From Ciceribacter lividus (GTDB lineage Bacteria; Pseudomonadota; Alphaproteobacteria; Rhizobiales; Rhizobiaceae), in NCBI RefSeq assembly GCF_003337715.1, contig NZ_QPIX01000004.1, positions 186,001-250,000 on the forward strand: 64,000 nucleotides of DNA, written 5' to 3'. Shown here piece by piece: positions 38,619 to 51,347 of this stretch. Below the pieces are notes generated by a model, which did not search any database, was not told the origin of the DNA, and saw only the letters and a list, made by a program, of their open reading frames with translations. Positions within the stretch are counted from its first letter, which is position 1. Each line of letters begins with the position of its first letter. Position numbers and translations under genes: made by a program.

Positions 38619-39702
38619 CCGCCGTTACGCTATACCCCTGTTTGCGTAGCAGCTCGACCAGACCTTCGTTGCCCGGAAGGTGCAGGGCTCCGACTGCAAT
38701 GAAGACGCCACCCTTTGCGAGGAGCGGCATCGCCCGCTCAGCCATTGTCTTGTTGCGGTCGAGAACGATTCGACGTTCGAAAGCTGCGTAACCGCTGTCA
38801 TTGTCACCCGTCTTGCCCGGCGCGACCTTCTGCAGCATCGGCATGGTCATGCCGATCTCGCCTGTCGTGTAGAGCCTGACCATCGTCTCGACGACGTCGT
38901 TCATCCGGTCGCCTAGGGCTACAGTTTCGATCAAAGCCTGGAGATGAAAGTCGACGGGCAGAGAAGACACTGCCTCCAATTGCTCGGCAAAGGTCTCGAG
39001 GCCCACCACCGGCTTGCTGGCCTTTACCGCCTCCTCGGCAATTTGCTTGTCGAGGAAGGAAGCGCCTTTCGCCTTGCGTGCGACCTCGCATCTGGGCAGC
39101 GCGACGAAGCTCGAGATGATCCAAGGCTTCATGCGCAGGACTGTCGCGAGCGGGATTCCGCGCTGCTGCAGTCCTGCCTCCAGACGGGTCGCATCTTCGG
39201 CCGAGAGGTGGTCGGTAATCGACGTGCCATCGGTGAACATCGTGAGATCAGGCCGGAGCAGAATTGCCGCGGCCGCCTTCTTGTCGTCGAGGATCTCGTC
39301 GGACTCGACGACGATCGTCGATGAGACGGCGAGAGCCTCCGGTGCCCCTTTCGGCATCTTGAGGACGCGCGGATCGGTCACGTGCATGGTGCCGAGCAGG
39401 TAGGACGGTGCGAGGCCATTCTTTTCTATTTTCCAGAAAATGCCCTTGCCGTTCGGGGTCTTTGCCGCCTCCCGGAGAATTGCCTCGTAGGCGTCGGAAT
39501 CCTTCTGCTTCAAGTCCGAAAGAAGATCGATACCCGGGCACTCGCTATCGCTTTCCGCGCGAGCGGGGGAGAGGGAGGTCAGGACAAGGAGGAGCGACAA
39601 GGCGAGCGCCACATGGAGCGCGGCCAAGAACCAGAGGACCAGATCGCCCATACGTGCGAGGGAATGATGCGATCCGTTTCGGTTGAAGAGGCTGGCGAAC
39701 AT
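38608..39702 (-). CDS. TraB/GumN-family protein
   Basis: This 364-residue protein has an N-terminal membrane or signal segment (LVLWFLAALHVALALSLLLVLTSLSPARA). A TraB/GumN domain follows with the paired motif: GTMHVTDPRVL near residue 105 and GALHLPGNEGLVELL near the C-terminus, whose glutamate and histidines are thought to bind metal. Family members include TIKI-type proteases; bacterial functions are mostly unknown. It is probably periplasmic, anchored or secreted. It stands alone between the DUF2867 gene and xerC. Confidence 0.85.
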   Translation of the reverse strand: MFASLFNRNGSHHSLARMGDLVLWFLAALHVALALSLLLVLTSLSPARAESDSECPGIDLLSDLKQKDSDAYEAILREAAKTPNGKGIFWKIEKNGLAPSYLLGTMHVTDPRVLKMPKGAPEALAVSSTIVVESDEILDDKKAAAAILLRPDLTMFTDGTSITDHLSAEDATRLEAGLQQRGIPLATVLRMKPWIISSFVALPRCEVARKAKGASFLDKQIAEEAVKASKPVVGLETFAEQLEAVSSLPVDFHLQALIETVALGDRMNDVVETMVRLYTTGEIGMTMPMLQKVAPGKTGDNDSGYAAFERRIVLDRNKTMAERAMPLLAKGGVFIAVGALHLPGNEGLVELLRKQGYSVTAVNG

Positions 39703-39784
39703 CGAAGCGCTCCGGTTGCGATCCCGGCGAGACTACGCTCGCCGCTCCTCACGTTTCTTTAATGCGATTGGTTAACGCGGGAAG

Positions 39785-40720
39785 TCAGGCGCGAGGATGT
39801 GCCTTCTCGTAGACGTCGAGGAGCCTCGCCGCGTCGACTGCGGTGTAGACCTGCGTGGTCGAGAGGCTCGCATGTCCCAGCAGCTCCTGGATCGTGCGCA
39901 GATCGCCGCCGCCGCTCAAGAGGTGGGTGGCAAAGGAGTGGCGGAGTGCGTGGGGTGTGGCGGAGTCGGGTAGTCCGAGCGCGGAGCGCAGGCGCTGCAT
40001 CTCCCGCTGGATGATCGCCGGCTGTAACTTGCCGCCCCGGGCACCACGGAACAGCGCACCGTCCGCCTCCAGATGGTTGGGGCAAAGCCGCACGTAGCTC
40101 TCGACGGCCTCCCTGACGACCGGCAGCAGGGGTACGATTCGAGTCTTGCGGCCCTTGCCGGTGACACGCAACGTGCTGTCGTCGCCGTCAAAGGCCTTTG
40201 GTGTCAAATCGAGCGCTTCGGAAATACGCAACCCGCAGCCGTAGAGAAGGGTCAGGACGGCGGCGTTGCGTGCCGCGATCCAGGGCTCGTCGCTCAGCTG
40301 GGAGTCTGCCTGCACCACGGATATCGCCTGGTGTCCAGTCAGCGGCTTCGGTAGGGACTTCGGTTGTTTCGGCGATCGAATGGCGCCCGCACCCGCGGCG
40401 TTGACGAGCCCTTTCCTCTCCATGTGACGGAGAAATGAGCGAAGTCCGGCAAGATGCCGTCCGAGCGAACGTGCACCTGAACCTTCCCGTCTGCGGGCGG
40501 CAAGGAAGGCGCGCAAGTCCGCCGGCCTGAGCTCGGCGATATCGTTCACGCCGGGCGGAGCGCCGAGATGTGTGGTGAGAAAGGTGAGGAACTGGCGCGT
40601 ATCCCGTTCGTAGGCTTCGAGCGTGTTGTCGGCGAGCCGTCTCTCGCCCGCGAGGCTTTCCAGCCACTGTTGGCGTTCCTTCATGAGATCGGGTGCGGCG
40701 ATGATGAGCAGCACGTTCAA
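39785..40720 (-). CDS. xerC: Tyrosine recombinase XerC
   Basis: This 311-residue site-specific recombinase resolves chromosome dimers at dif together with XerD. The complete catalytic set is present: Arg165 (CGLRISE), Lys189 (TGKGRK), His257 and Arg260 (PHALRHSFATHLL), His283 (LGHASLSTTQ) and the nucleophile Tyr292. The N-terminal SAM-like domain (LADNTLEAYERDTRQF) is normal. The neighbourhood has no integrase-borne cargo, and priA is close by, so this is the housekeeping XerC and not a mobile-element integrase. Confidence 0.93.
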   Translation of the reverse strand: MNVLLIIAAPDLMKERQQWLESLAGERRLADNTLEAYERDTRQFLTFLTTHLGAPPGVNDIAELRPADLRAFLAARRREGSGARSLGRHLAGLRSFLRHMERKGLVNAAGAGAIRSPKQPKSLPKPLTGHQAISVVQADSQLSDEPWIAARNAAVLTLLYGCGLRISEALDLTPKAFDGDDSTLRVTGKGRKTRIVPLLPVVREAVESYVRLCPNHLEADGALFRGARGGKLQPAIIQREMQRLRSALGLPDSATPHALRHSFATHLLSGGGDLRTIQELLGHASLSTTQVYTAVDAARLLDVYEKAHPRA

Positions 40721-40857
40721 GGGTACGAACCTTTACTTTGAGAGCCTGCTGAACCAACATGCCCGGCATGTGTTAGTGAAGAGCTAACATGTAGATTCGT
40801 CATGCTTCCATCACATTGAGCTGCGATGGAAGCTGATCGACAGAACCGGGGTATTCC

Positions 40858-41757
40858 ATGGCTCGCCGTGATTCGACGACGATGTTGGGACAGTTTGCAG
40901 AGGCCGTCGCCCTGGTATCGCAAGGTCAACCCGGACATATCGTCGATACGCTGATCGCGGAGCGCGGCGAAAAGATCGTCAAGCACCCGCTCTGGCCGGT
41001 GATGCGGCCATTCCTCTATACGCTGCTGCGCTATGCCAAGGCGATCGAATTCGCTGACGATGTTGCCAACATGCCCGGCTTTCAGGCGTTCGAATATCTG
41101 AGCAACGTGCTGCGGCTCGACATTCAGGTGCGCAATCTCGACCGCATTCCTTCCTCGGGCGGCTTCATCATGGTCAGCAACCACCCGACGGGTATCGCCG
41201 ACGGGGTGGCCGTCTTCGACCTTCTGAAGGAGCGGCGGCCGGACATGATGTTCTTCGCCAACCGCGACGCCGTGCGCGTGAACCCGCGGTTGGCCGAGAT
41301 GGTGATCCCCGTTGAATGGCGGGAGGAATACAAGAGCAAGCTCAAGGCGCGAGAAACGCTGCAACTCACCAACCGTGCCGTGGCCGAGCAGAAGGCGACG
41401 ATCCTTTTTCCCTCCGGGCGCATCGCCTATTGGGCGAACGGTCGCCTCAACGAACGCCCGTGGAAGACCTCGGCCGTCGGTCTCGCCCGCAAGTACAACC
41501 TGCCGATACTGCCGATTCACATGAAGGCGCGCAATTCGGGGCTCTTCTACTGGTTCGCCAAGTGGTCGACAGAGCTCCGTGACATGACGGTCTTCTATGA
41601 GCTTCTCAACAAGAAGGGTGATCGCTTCGAATTCACCGTCGGGCAGATGATCCCGCCGGAGCAGCTCGAAGGCGATGCCGTCGAGGTGACCGCCGCGCTC
41701 GAACGGCACACAGTTCACCGGCTTGCGGCGGACGGGGACGCGTTGTTCTTGCGGTGA
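40858..41757 (+). CDS. Lysophospholipid acyltransferase family protein (PlsC-like)
   Basis: This 299-residue glycerolipid acyltransferase-like protein has the acyltransferase block I as SNHPTGIAD (His and Asp five residues apart). A block II-like FFANRDAVRVNP follows, then block III LFPSGRIAYW and block IV-like LPILPIHMKA. It lacks obvious transmembrane helices. Substrates are likely lysophosphatidate or another lyso-lipid such as lyso-ornithine lipid, but the exact acceptor is not evident. It is divergent from xerC across 137 bp. Confidence 0.82.
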   Translation: MARRDSTTMLGQFAEAVALVSQGQPGHIVDTLIAERGEKIVKHPLWPVMRPFLYTLLRYAKAIEFADDVANMPGFQAFEYLSNVLRLDIQVRNLDRIPSSGGFIMVSNHPTGIADGVAVFDLLKERRPDMMFFANRDAVRVNPRLAEMVIPVEWREEYKSKLKARETLQLTNRAVAEQKATILFPSGRIAYWANGRLNERPWKTSAVGLARKYNLPILPIHMKARNSGLFYWFAKWSTELRDMTVFYELLNKKGDRFEFTVGQMIPPEQLEGDAVEVTAALERHTVHRLAADGDALFLR

Positions 41758-41831
41758 ACGACACGCACTCGTAGCGCCCGTGTCGCTTTTCCGGTTTCTT
41801 TTCGGGCGCACGCGGTTCAATTTGCACACCG

Positions 41832-44033
41832 ATGAAAGACGATTCGCCCGAACTCTTCGCCGCTCCGAAAGCTCGCGTGGTCCCGGTTCTGGTTCCCATG
41901 CCTGCGCCGGTTCCCTATTCCTATGCGGTGCCGGAGGGTATGGCGGTCGAACCGGGTTCCATCGTGCAGGTGCCGCTCGGTCCCCGCCAGGTAATCGGCG
42001 TCGTCTGGGACGGACCACAGGGGGGCGAGGTCGATCCGCGCAAGCTCCGTCCGATCGAGAAGGTCTTCGATTGTCCCCCGATCGACACGGACATGCGCAG
42101 CTTTCTCGACTGGGTCGCCAGCTACACCCTGTCTCCACCAGGACTCGTCGCCCGAATGGCGCTTCGGGCGCCCGCGGCTTTCGATCCCGACCCGATGGTT
42201 GAAGGATTGCGCTTTTCCGGCATTGTACCGGAGCGCATGACATCTGCACGGCGCAAGGTGCTCGACCTTGCGGGTGATGGACTGTCCTGGACGAAGAGCG
42301 GCCTTGCCCATGCGAGCGGCGTGTCGGCGAGCGTGATCGACGGGCTTGCCGCCCAGGGCGTGTTCGAAACCGTTTTCCTGCCACCGCCGCCCCTGGTCGC
42401 GACTCCGGACGCGGACTACGCGCCGGCACGCCTCGAGGGTCCGCAGAAGGAAGCGGTGGCGGATATCCTCGAAGGTATCCGGAGCAGCGGGTTTTCGGTC
42501 GCCTTGATCGATGGTGTTACGGGCTCCGGCAAGACAGAGGTCTATTTCGAGGCGATTGCGGAGACCATCCGGCAGGGCCGGCAGGTATTGATCTTGCTGC
42601 CGGAAATTGCCCTCACGGCGAACTTCCTGGAGCGTTTCCATGACCGCTTCGGATCGAAACCGGGGGAATGGCATTCCGATCTCGCCACCCGCACACGCGA
42701 AAAGGTCTGGCGGCAGGCCGCGACCGGCGAGGTCCGCGTCGTCGCCGGTGCGCGATCGGCTCTCTTCCTTCCGTTCGAAGATCTCGGCCTGATCATTGTC
42801 GATGAGGAGCACGACCCGGCGTTCAAGCAGGAGGATCGGGTTTTCTACAATGCCCGCGACATGGCGGTGGTGCGTGCCAGGATCGGGGACTTTCCGGTCG
42901 TTCTTGTGTCCGCGACGCCTTCCGTGGAAAGCCAGGTCAATTGCCTTGCCGGGCGCTACAGGCGCATCCATCTGCCGACGCGGTTCGCCGGTGCCGCGCT
43001 GCCGGACCTTCATCTCATCGACATGCGGCGACATCCGCCGGAACGTGGCGGCTTCCTTTCCCCCGTTTTGCTCAAAGCCGTCGGCAAGACCGTGGAGCGT
43101 GGCGAGCAAGCACTGCTCTTCCTCAATCGTCGCGGCTATGCGCCCCTGACGCTTTGCCGTGTCTGCGGTCACCGCTTCCAGTGTCCGCAATGTTCGAGCT
43201 GGCTGGTGGAACACCGCTTCCGTGGCCAGATCCAGTGCCATCAGTGCGGTTACGCCGAGCCGACGCCGCAAGCCTGTCCCGAATGCGGGACGCTGGATCA
43301 TCTGGTGGCTTGTGGCCCCGGTGTGGAGCGCATCGCCGAGGAGGTTGAGCGGCACTTCCCGGATGCGAGAACACTGGTGCTTTCCTCGGATCTCGGTGGC
43401 GTCAAGCGCCTCCGGCTCGAACTGGAGGCGATCGCCAACGGCGAGGCGGACATCGTGATCGGCACGCAGCTCGTCGCGAAGGGACACAACTTTCCCTTGA
43501 TGACTCTCGTCGGCATTGTCGATGCCGATATCGGCCTTGCGAATGGTGACCCGCGCGCGGCCGAACGGACGTTCCAGCTGCTCTCGCAGGTTACCGGTCG
43601 CGCCGGACGCACGGGACGCAAGAGTCATGGTCTCATCCAGACGTTCCAGCCTCAGCATCCGGTGATGCAGGCGCTCGTTTCGGGTGACGCGGCGGCGTTC
43701 TACGAGCGCGAGATTGCCGAACGGGAGCGGGCGGGGCTTCCGCCTTTTGGTCGGCTCGTTTCGATCATCGTCTCCGCCGATACGCGCGGGGAGGCGGAAG
43801 CGCATGCGCGGCAACTGCGGAATTCGGCACCCGCTATGGACGGGATCGCGATCCTGGGACCTGCCGAGGCGCCTCTCGCCCTGATCCGCGGCCGGCACCG
43901 CTTCCGACTGCTGGTCCACGGTCGGCGCAGCAGCGACATGCAGGCCTTTGTTCGCACCATGCTCGAACGTGGACCGAAAGAGAGGCGCTCCGTCCATGTG
44001 CAGGTGGACGTCGATCCGCAGAGCTTTCTCTGA
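41832..44033 (+). CDS. priA: Primosomal replication-restart helicase PriA
   Basis: This 733-residue 3'-5' DNA helicase reloads the replisome at stalled forks. The N-terminal fork-binding domain includes VPVLVPMPAPVPYSYAVPEG. Walker A is GVTGSGKTEVY, Walker B is IIVDEEHDPAFKQED. Two zinc modules follow (CRVCGHRFQCPQC and CHQCG with CPECG), then the helicase C motifs GTQLVAKGHNFP and QVTGRAGRTGR. It lies 74 nt after the acyltransferase gene. Length is normal. Confidence 0.96.
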   Translation: MKDDSPELFAAPKARVVPVLVPMPAPVPYSYAVPEGMAVEPGSIVQVPLGPRQVIGVVWDGPQGGEVDPRKLRPIEKVFDCPPIDTDMRSFLDWVASYTLSPPGLVARMALRAPAAFDPDPMVEGLRFSGIVPERMTSARRKVLDLAGDGLSWTKSGLAHASGVSASVIDGLAAQGVFETVFLPPPPLVATPDADYAPARLEGPQKEAVADILEGIRSSGFSVALIDGVTGSGKTEVYFEAIAETIRQGRQVLILLPEIALTANFLERFHDRFGSKPGEWHSDLATRTREKVWRQAATGEVRVVAGARSALFLPFEDLGLIIVDEEHDPAFKQEDRVFYNARDMAVVRARIGDFPVVLVSATPSVESQVNCLAGRYRRIHLPTRFAGAALPDLHLIDMRRHPPERGGFLSPVLLKAVGKTVERGEQALLFLNRRGYAPLTLCRVCGHRFQCPQCSSWLVEHRFRGQIQCHQCGYAEPTPQACPECGTLDHLVACGPGVERIAEEVERHFPDARTLVLSSDLGGVKRLRLELEAIANGEADIVIGTQLVAKGHNFPLMTLVGIVDADIGLANGDPRAAERTFQLLSQVTGRAGRTGRKSHGLIQTFQPQHPVMQALVSGDAAAFYEREIAERERAGLPPFGRLVSIIVSADTRGEAEAHARQLRNSAPAMDGIAILGPAEAPLALIRGRHRFRLLVHGRRSSDMQAFVRTMLERGPKERRSVHVQVDVDPQSFL

Positions 44034-44144
44034 GCCGGTCGCGCAGGCACTCTGGAAAGTGGCCCGCGATTCCACTAGGGAGAGAAGCGGAAAGCCGACG
44101 AACTCCGGCGAGACGAAGGCCGGCCGGCGCATGAGAGGGGCAAC

Positions 44145-44528
44145 ATGGAATTCTATTTTCCGACGGAATTTGGCGAGCAACTGGCCTTCGTATCGGCGGT
44201 CATCACGGCATTGATCGGTCTTGTCGTAATGTTCGCCCCGGGCCTGACGCTCAGGTTTTGCGGGCTCCAACCGCGTGAAGGAATGGCGGAAGGTTTCGCA
44301 GCTGCTCGTTCCCATGGTGGCATGCTGTTCGGCTTCGCGGCCGGTGCATTGCTGCTTGCTCAGCCGATGGTCTATCTCGCCTTCGGCGCTGCGCTTGCGA
44401 TGTCCGTCTTCGGACGGGTACTCTCGGTCATGTCGGACGGCGGCAGTTCTCTGCGCGGAATTCTACTTTTGGTTGTTGCTGCAGTGCTTGCCTCACTGCC
44501 GATAGCCTATGTCTTCGGACTGACTTAA
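44145..44528 (+). CDS. Small integral membrane protein (possibly DUF4345-like)
   Basis: This 127-residue protein has about four hydrophobic helices: FVSAVITALIGLVVMFAPG, GMLFGFAAGALLLAQPM, LAFGAALAMSVFGRVLSVM and ILLLVVAAVLASLPIAYVFG. The SHGGMLFGFA and GRVLSVMSDGGS segments recall DUF4345 proteins, but I am not certain. GAGAGGGG precedes the ATG. It lies between priA and the atp operon. Confidence 0.65.
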   Translation: MEFYFPTEFGEQLAFVSAVITALIGLVVMFAPGLTLRFCGLQPREGMAEGFAAARSHGGMLFGFAAGALLLAQPMVYLAFGAALAMSVFGRVLSVMSDGGSSLRGILLLVVAAVLASLPIAYVFGLT

Positions 44529-44787
44529 GCTCTATCAGGCCAGCTTGACCGAGGTCTTTGTCCAATTCGGCGTGGCCGGATACAAAATTGCCGCTTTGGG
44601 CTTGTGCTAAAGGCGTAATCGGGCAATACGCGTGTTGCGAGTCTAGACTTCGTATGCTAGACGGACCGCGAAATTCGGAGAAAGCAAGTCTCTCTGGCTT
44701 GTGTTTCTGGGGAAAACGTAACGATTTCAAAACTGTAGCGCTTCCATGCGGAAGTGGCGGCGGTGTTGGGTCAAAATCAGGGAATTT

Positions 44788-45354
44788 TTGCCCGTGGCAG
44801 ACACATCCCAGCTTATCTCAGGTGTGGCGGAGCGCTATGCTTCCTCGCTTTTCGAGCTTGCGCTCGAAGCCGGCGCCGTCGATGCCGTGAGTGCCGATCT
44901 TGATCGTTTCCAGGCGATGATCGATGCCAGCGCTGATCTGAAGCGCCTCGTTCAGAGCCCGGTCTTCTCTGCAGAGGATCAGGTCAAGGCCGTCGCGGCG
45001 CTTTGCGAGAAGGCAGGCATCGGTGGTCTGGTCGGCAACTTCCTCAAGGTCGTCGCCGGCAATCGTCGTCTTTTTGCCATTGCTGGAATGATCACGGCGT
45101 TCCGCCGTATCGCTGCTCGTCACCGTGGCGAGATCACGGCGGAGGTTACCTCTGCCCACGCGCTGAGCGGCGGACAGGAAAATGAACTGAAGGCGGCGCT
45201 GAAGGGCGTGACCGGAAAGGATGTGGCGGTCTCCGTAACCGTGGATCCTTCCATTCTCGGCGGCCTGATCGTCAAGGTCGGCTCCCGCCAGATCGACACG
45301 TCTCTTCGCACCAAACTTTCCACCCTTAAGCTTGCACTGAAAGAGGTTGGCTGA
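44788..45354 (+). CDS. atpH: F1 ATP synthase subunit delta
   Basis: This 188-residue peripheral-stalk subunit joins F1 alpha to the F0 b subunits. It reads [28 protein letters not shown] at the N-terminus and [34 protein letters not shown] at the C-terminus, both typical. The best start is a TTG at 44788 (giving MPVADTSQ as in other rhizobia); GTG at 44794 is the other choice. Its stop overlaps the atpA start (ATGG/TGATGG). A 259-bp region upstream should hold the operon promoter. Confidence 0.93.
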   Translation: MPVADTSQLISGVAERYASSLFELALEAGAVDAVSADLDRFQAMIDASADLKRLVQSPVFSAEDQVKAVAALCEKAGIGGLVGNFLKVVAGNRRLFAIAGMITAFRRIAARHRGEITAEVTSAHALSGGQENELKAALKGVTGKDVAVSVTVDPSILGGLIVKVGSRQIDTSLRTKLSTLKLALKEVG

Positions 45355-46883
45355 TGGATATCCGCGCCGCGGAAATTTCCGCAATTCTTAAAGATCAAAT
45401 CAAAAATTTCGGCAAAGAGGCTGAGGTCTCGGAAGTCGGCCAGGTGCTTTCCGTCGGTGACGGTATCGCCCGCGTCTACGGCCTCGACAACGTCCAGGCC
45501 GGCGAAATGGTCGAATTCCCGGGCGGCATCCGCGGCATGGCGCTCAACCTCGAAGCCGACAACGTCGGCGTCGTTATCTTCGGTAACGACCGCGACATCA
45601 AGGAAGGCGATACCGTCAAGCGTACCGGTGCCATCGTCGACGTTCCGGTCGGTCCGGAACTGCTCGGCCGCGTCGTAGACGCCCTCGGCAATCCGATCGA
45701 CGGCAAGGGTCCGATCAACGCGACCCGTCGCGCCCGCGTCGACGTCAAGGCTCCGGGCATCATTCCGCGCAAGTCGGTTCATGAACCGATGTCGACGGGC
45801 CTCAAGGCCATCGACGCCCTGATCCCGGTCGGTCGTGGCCAGCGCGAGCTCGTCATCGGCGACCGTCAGACCGGCAAGACCGCCATCATTCTCGATACGA
45901 TCCTCAACCAGAAGGCCATTCACGACAATGGCCCGGACGGCGACAAGCTGTTCTGCGTCTATGTGGCCATCGGCCAGAAGCGCTCGACCGTTGCCCAGTT
46001 CGTGAAGGTTCTGGAAGAGCGTGGCGCGCTGAAGTATTCGATCATCGTTGCTGCGACCGCGTCCGACCCGGCTCCGATGCAGTATCTCGCTCCGTTCGCG
46101 GGTTGCGCGATGGGCGAATACTTCCGTGACAACGGCCAGCACGCCCTGATCGGCTACGACGACCTGTCGAAGCAGGCCGTTGCCTATCGTCAGATGTCGC
46201 TGCTGTTGCGCCGTCCGCCGGGCCGCGAAGCTTATCCGGGCGACGTTTTCTACCTGCACTCCCGTCTGCTGGAGCGCGCCGCAAAGCTCTCCGACGAGCG
46301 TGGCGCCGGCTCGCTGACCGCTCTGCCGGTCATCGAAACGCAGGGCAATGACGTTTCGGCCTTCATCCCGACCAACGTGATCTCGATCACCGACGGCCAG
46401 ATCTTCCTTGAAACCGACCTGTTCTACCAGGGCATCCGTCCGGCCGTTAACGTCGGCCTCTCGGTTTCTCGCGTCGGTTCTTCGGCGCAGATCAAGGCGA
46501 TGAAGCAGGTTGCCGGCTCGATCAAGGGCGAGCTCGCCCAGTATCGTGAAATGGCCGCCTTCGCCCAGTTTGGTTCGGACCTGGATGCTGCGACGCAGCG
46601 CCTGCTGAACCGTGGTGCGCGCCTGACCGAACTTCTGAAGCAGCCGCAGTTCTCGCCGCTGAAGACGGAAGAACAGGTGGCCGTGATCTTCGCTGGCGTC
46701 AACGGTTACCTCGACAAGATCGGCGTCAGCCAGGTCGGCAAGTTCGAGCAGGGCCTCCTCTCCTACCTTCGCTCGGAAGGCAAGGCCATTCTCGACGCCA
46801 TCCGTACGGAGAAAGCGATCAGCGACGACACCAAGGGCAAGCTCAAGGCTGCTCTGGATTCGTTCGCCAAGTCGTTCTCGTAA
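45354..46883 (+). CDS. atpA: F1 ATP synthase subunit alpha
   Basis: This 509-residue non-catalytic nucleotide-binding subunit of the F1 hexamer begins [20 protein letters not shown]. The P-loop is [10 protein letters not shown] and the arginine-finger region [13 protein letters not shown] is intact. The ATG overlaps the atpH stop codon, so translation is coupled. Family-normal length. Open frames on the opposite strand are shadows. Confidence 0.97.
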   Translation: MDIRAAEISAILKDQIKNFGKEAEVSEVGQVLSVGDGIARVYGLDNVQAGEMVEFPGGIRGMALNLEADNVGVVIFGNDRDIKEGDTVKRTGAIVDVPVGPELLGRVVDALGNPIDGKGPINATRRARVDVKAPGIIPRKSVHEPMSTGLKAIDALIPVGRGQRELVIGDRQTGKTAIILDTILNQKAIHDNGPDGDKLFCVYVAIGQKRSTVAQFVKVLEERGALKYSIIVAATASDPAPMQYLAPFAGCAMGEYFRDNGQHALIGYDDLSKQAVAYRQMSLLLRRPPGREAYPGDVFYLHSRLLERAAKLSDERGAGSLTALPVIETQGNDVSAFIPTNVISITDGQIFLETDLFYQGIRPAVNVGLSVSRVGSSAQIKAMKQVAGSIKGELAQYREMAAFAQFGSDLDAATQRLLNRGARLTELLKQPQFSPLKTEEQVAVIFAGVNGYLDKIGVSQVGKFEQGLLSYLRSEGKAILDAIRTEKAISDDTKGKLKAALDSFAKSFS

Positions 46884-46912
46884 TCGGGGCTCAAGCCAAG
46901 GACGGATAACGG

Positions 46913-47791
46913 ATGCCTTCACTTAAGGATCTGAAAAACCGGATCGCCTCCGTCAAGGCGACGCAGAAAATCACCAAGGCGATGAAGATGGTCGCCGCGG
47001 CGAAGCTGCGTCGTGCGCAGGAGGCGGCCGAGGCCGCTCGTCCCTATTCGCAGCGCATGGGTGCCGTCCTTGCCAATATCGCCCAGGCGGTCGGCAGCGA
47101 TGACAGCGCACCGCGGCTGATGACCGGGACCGGCAAGGACGATGTGCATCTGCTCATCGTCTGCACCGCCGAGCGCGGCCTTTGCGGCGGTTTCAATTCG
47201 CAGATCGCCCGCTTTGCCCGCGACCATGCGCGCAGGCTTCTCGCCGCCGGCAAGACCGTCAAGATCTTCTGCGTCGGCAAGAAGGGCTACGACAGTCTGC
47301 GTCGCGAGTTTGCCGCCAGCATCGTCGAGCGCACGGACCTTCGCGAAGTCAAGCGCATTAGCTTTGAAAATGCCGACACGATTGGCCGCAAGGTCATCTC
47401 GATGTTCGACAAGGGCGAGTTCGACGTTGCGACCTTGTTCTATTCGGAATTCAAGTCCGTTATCAGCCAGGTTCCGACCGCACAGCAGCTGATCCCGGCT
47501 GCTGTTCCGGAAGCGGTCGCCGCAACGGGTGCGTCCGCCGTCTATGAATATGAGCCCGATGCCGGTGCGATCCTCAGCGATCTCATTCCGCGCAACATCT
47601 CGGTGCAGGTCTTCCGGGCTCTGCTCGAAAACGTCGCCGGTGAAATGGGCGCCAAGATGAGCGCAATGGACAATGCGACGCGCAATGCCGGCGAGATGAT
47701 CAACAAGCTGACGCTTTCGTACAACCGACAGCGCCAAGCCCAGATCACCAAGGAACTCATTGAAATCATTTCGGGCGCGGAAGCGCTCTGA
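46913..47791 (+). CDS. atpG: F1 ATP synthase subunit gamma
   Basis: This 292-residue central rotor shaft begins [32 protein letters not shown] and ends with the matching coiled-coil partner [41 protein letters not shown]. The [12 protein letters not shown] segment in the globular domain is conserved. It lies 29 nt after atpA. Confidence 0.97.
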   Translation: MPSLKDLKNRIASVKATQKITKAMKMVAAAKLRRAQEAAEAARPYSQRMGAVLANIAQAVGSDDSAPRLMTGTGKDDVHLLIVCTAERGLCGGFNSQIARFARDHARRLLAAGKTVKIFCVGKKGYDSLRREFAASIVERTDLREVKRISFENADTIGRKVISMFDKGEFDVATLFYSEFKSVISQVPTAQQLIPAAVPEAVAATGASAVYEYEPDAGAILSDLIPRNISVQVFRALLENVAGEMGAKMSAMDNATRNAGEMINKLTLSYNRQRQAQITKELIEIISGAEAL

Positions 47792-47797
47792 GGTTAA

Positions 47798-49279
<1,482 letters not shown>

Positions 49280-49289
49280 TCATGCAACG

Positions 49290-49311
49290 GGCGCGCGTTC
49301 TGACGCGCGCC
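49290..49311 (+). terminator. GC-only hairpin between atpD and atpC
   Basis: GGCGCGCG (49290-49297) pairs with CGCGCGCC (49304-49311), loop TTCTGA. It lacks a T tract and lies inside the operon, so it more likely tunes or protects mRNA than ends it. Confidence 0.45.
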
Positions 49312-49341
49312 TCTGCTCCTCCATTCAAAAAGTGAAGAGTC

Positions 49342-50837
<1,496 letters not shown>

Positions 50838-50870
50838 GGACAGAGAGGAACGAGGCGGCTTGGTTTTGCA

Positions 50871-50916
50871 GGACATATGCACTATGACATTTCGTGAATT
50901 ACGCATATGCATGTCC
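50871..50916. promoter_or_regulatory. Candidate operator region of the ArsR gene
   Basis: GGACAT (50871-50876) and ATGTCC (50911-50916) form outward arms around two CATATG-containing elements (50874-50879 and the palindrome GCATATGC at 50903-50910). The right element overlaps the first possible ATG (50907), which would suit autorepression and hints that translation may begin further downstream. Confidence 0.35.
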
Positions 50917-51281
50917 TGATCGAAACTGTGGTGGTACTGACCTTGCTGGACAACGTGAGCGATAAAAGCCGTCTCGACGATTTCATGTCGAAAGCCGCGG
51001 CCGCGAGTGAACTGCTGAAGGCGCTTTCCCACGAATCGCGCCTGCTCATTCTCTGCATCCTCGTGAACGGGGAGCGGACGGTCAGCGAGATCGAGGCGAT
51101 CCTCGGCATTCAGCAGGCGGTGGTTTCGCAGCATCTCGCGCGCCTGCGGATCGAAGAGCTGGTCAAGACGCGCCGCGAGGGCCGGCAGATCTATTACAGC
51201 ATCGCCAATCCCAGCCTCAGCGATCTCCTCGCGGTCCTTTACCGGATGTATTGCGAGCCGGAAAATAATACCCGTTCCTGA
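50907..51281 (+). CDS. ArsR-family repressor with BigR/SqrR-type cysteine pair
   Basis: This is a winged-helix regulator of up to 124 residues. The recognition helix region is AILGIQQAVVSQHLARLRIEELVKTRREGRQIYY. Cys50 (LLILCILV) and Cys116 (YRMYCEPE) are 66 residues apart, the same spacing and local context as the two cysteines of BigR and SqrR, which form di- to tetrasulfide bridges with reactive sulfur. Metal-site cysteines of ArsR/SmtB are absent. The start is uncertain: ATG at 50907 lacks a clear ribosome-binding site, and GTG 50955 or ATG 50985 are alternatives. The target genes are unknown; ldh and the fds block are the neighbours. Confidence 0.82.
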   Translation: MHVLIETVVVLTLLDNVSDKSRLDDFMSKAAAASELLKALSHESRLLILCILVNGERTVSEIEAILGIQQAVVSQHLARLRIEELVKTRREGRQIYYSIANPSLSDLLAVLYRMYCEPENNTRS

Positions 51282-51347
51282 CGCCATCCCTGTTGCCGCT
51301 TCCTGCACCCGGCAGAGCTGTGTTATCTCTGGCGCGAGGGAGTGGCG

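Noticed and set aside
39785..40720. Tyrosine recombinase as sign of a genomic island
   Set aside because: Sequence and context fit housekeeping XerC; there is no att repeat, tRNA target, cargo or composition shift nearby.
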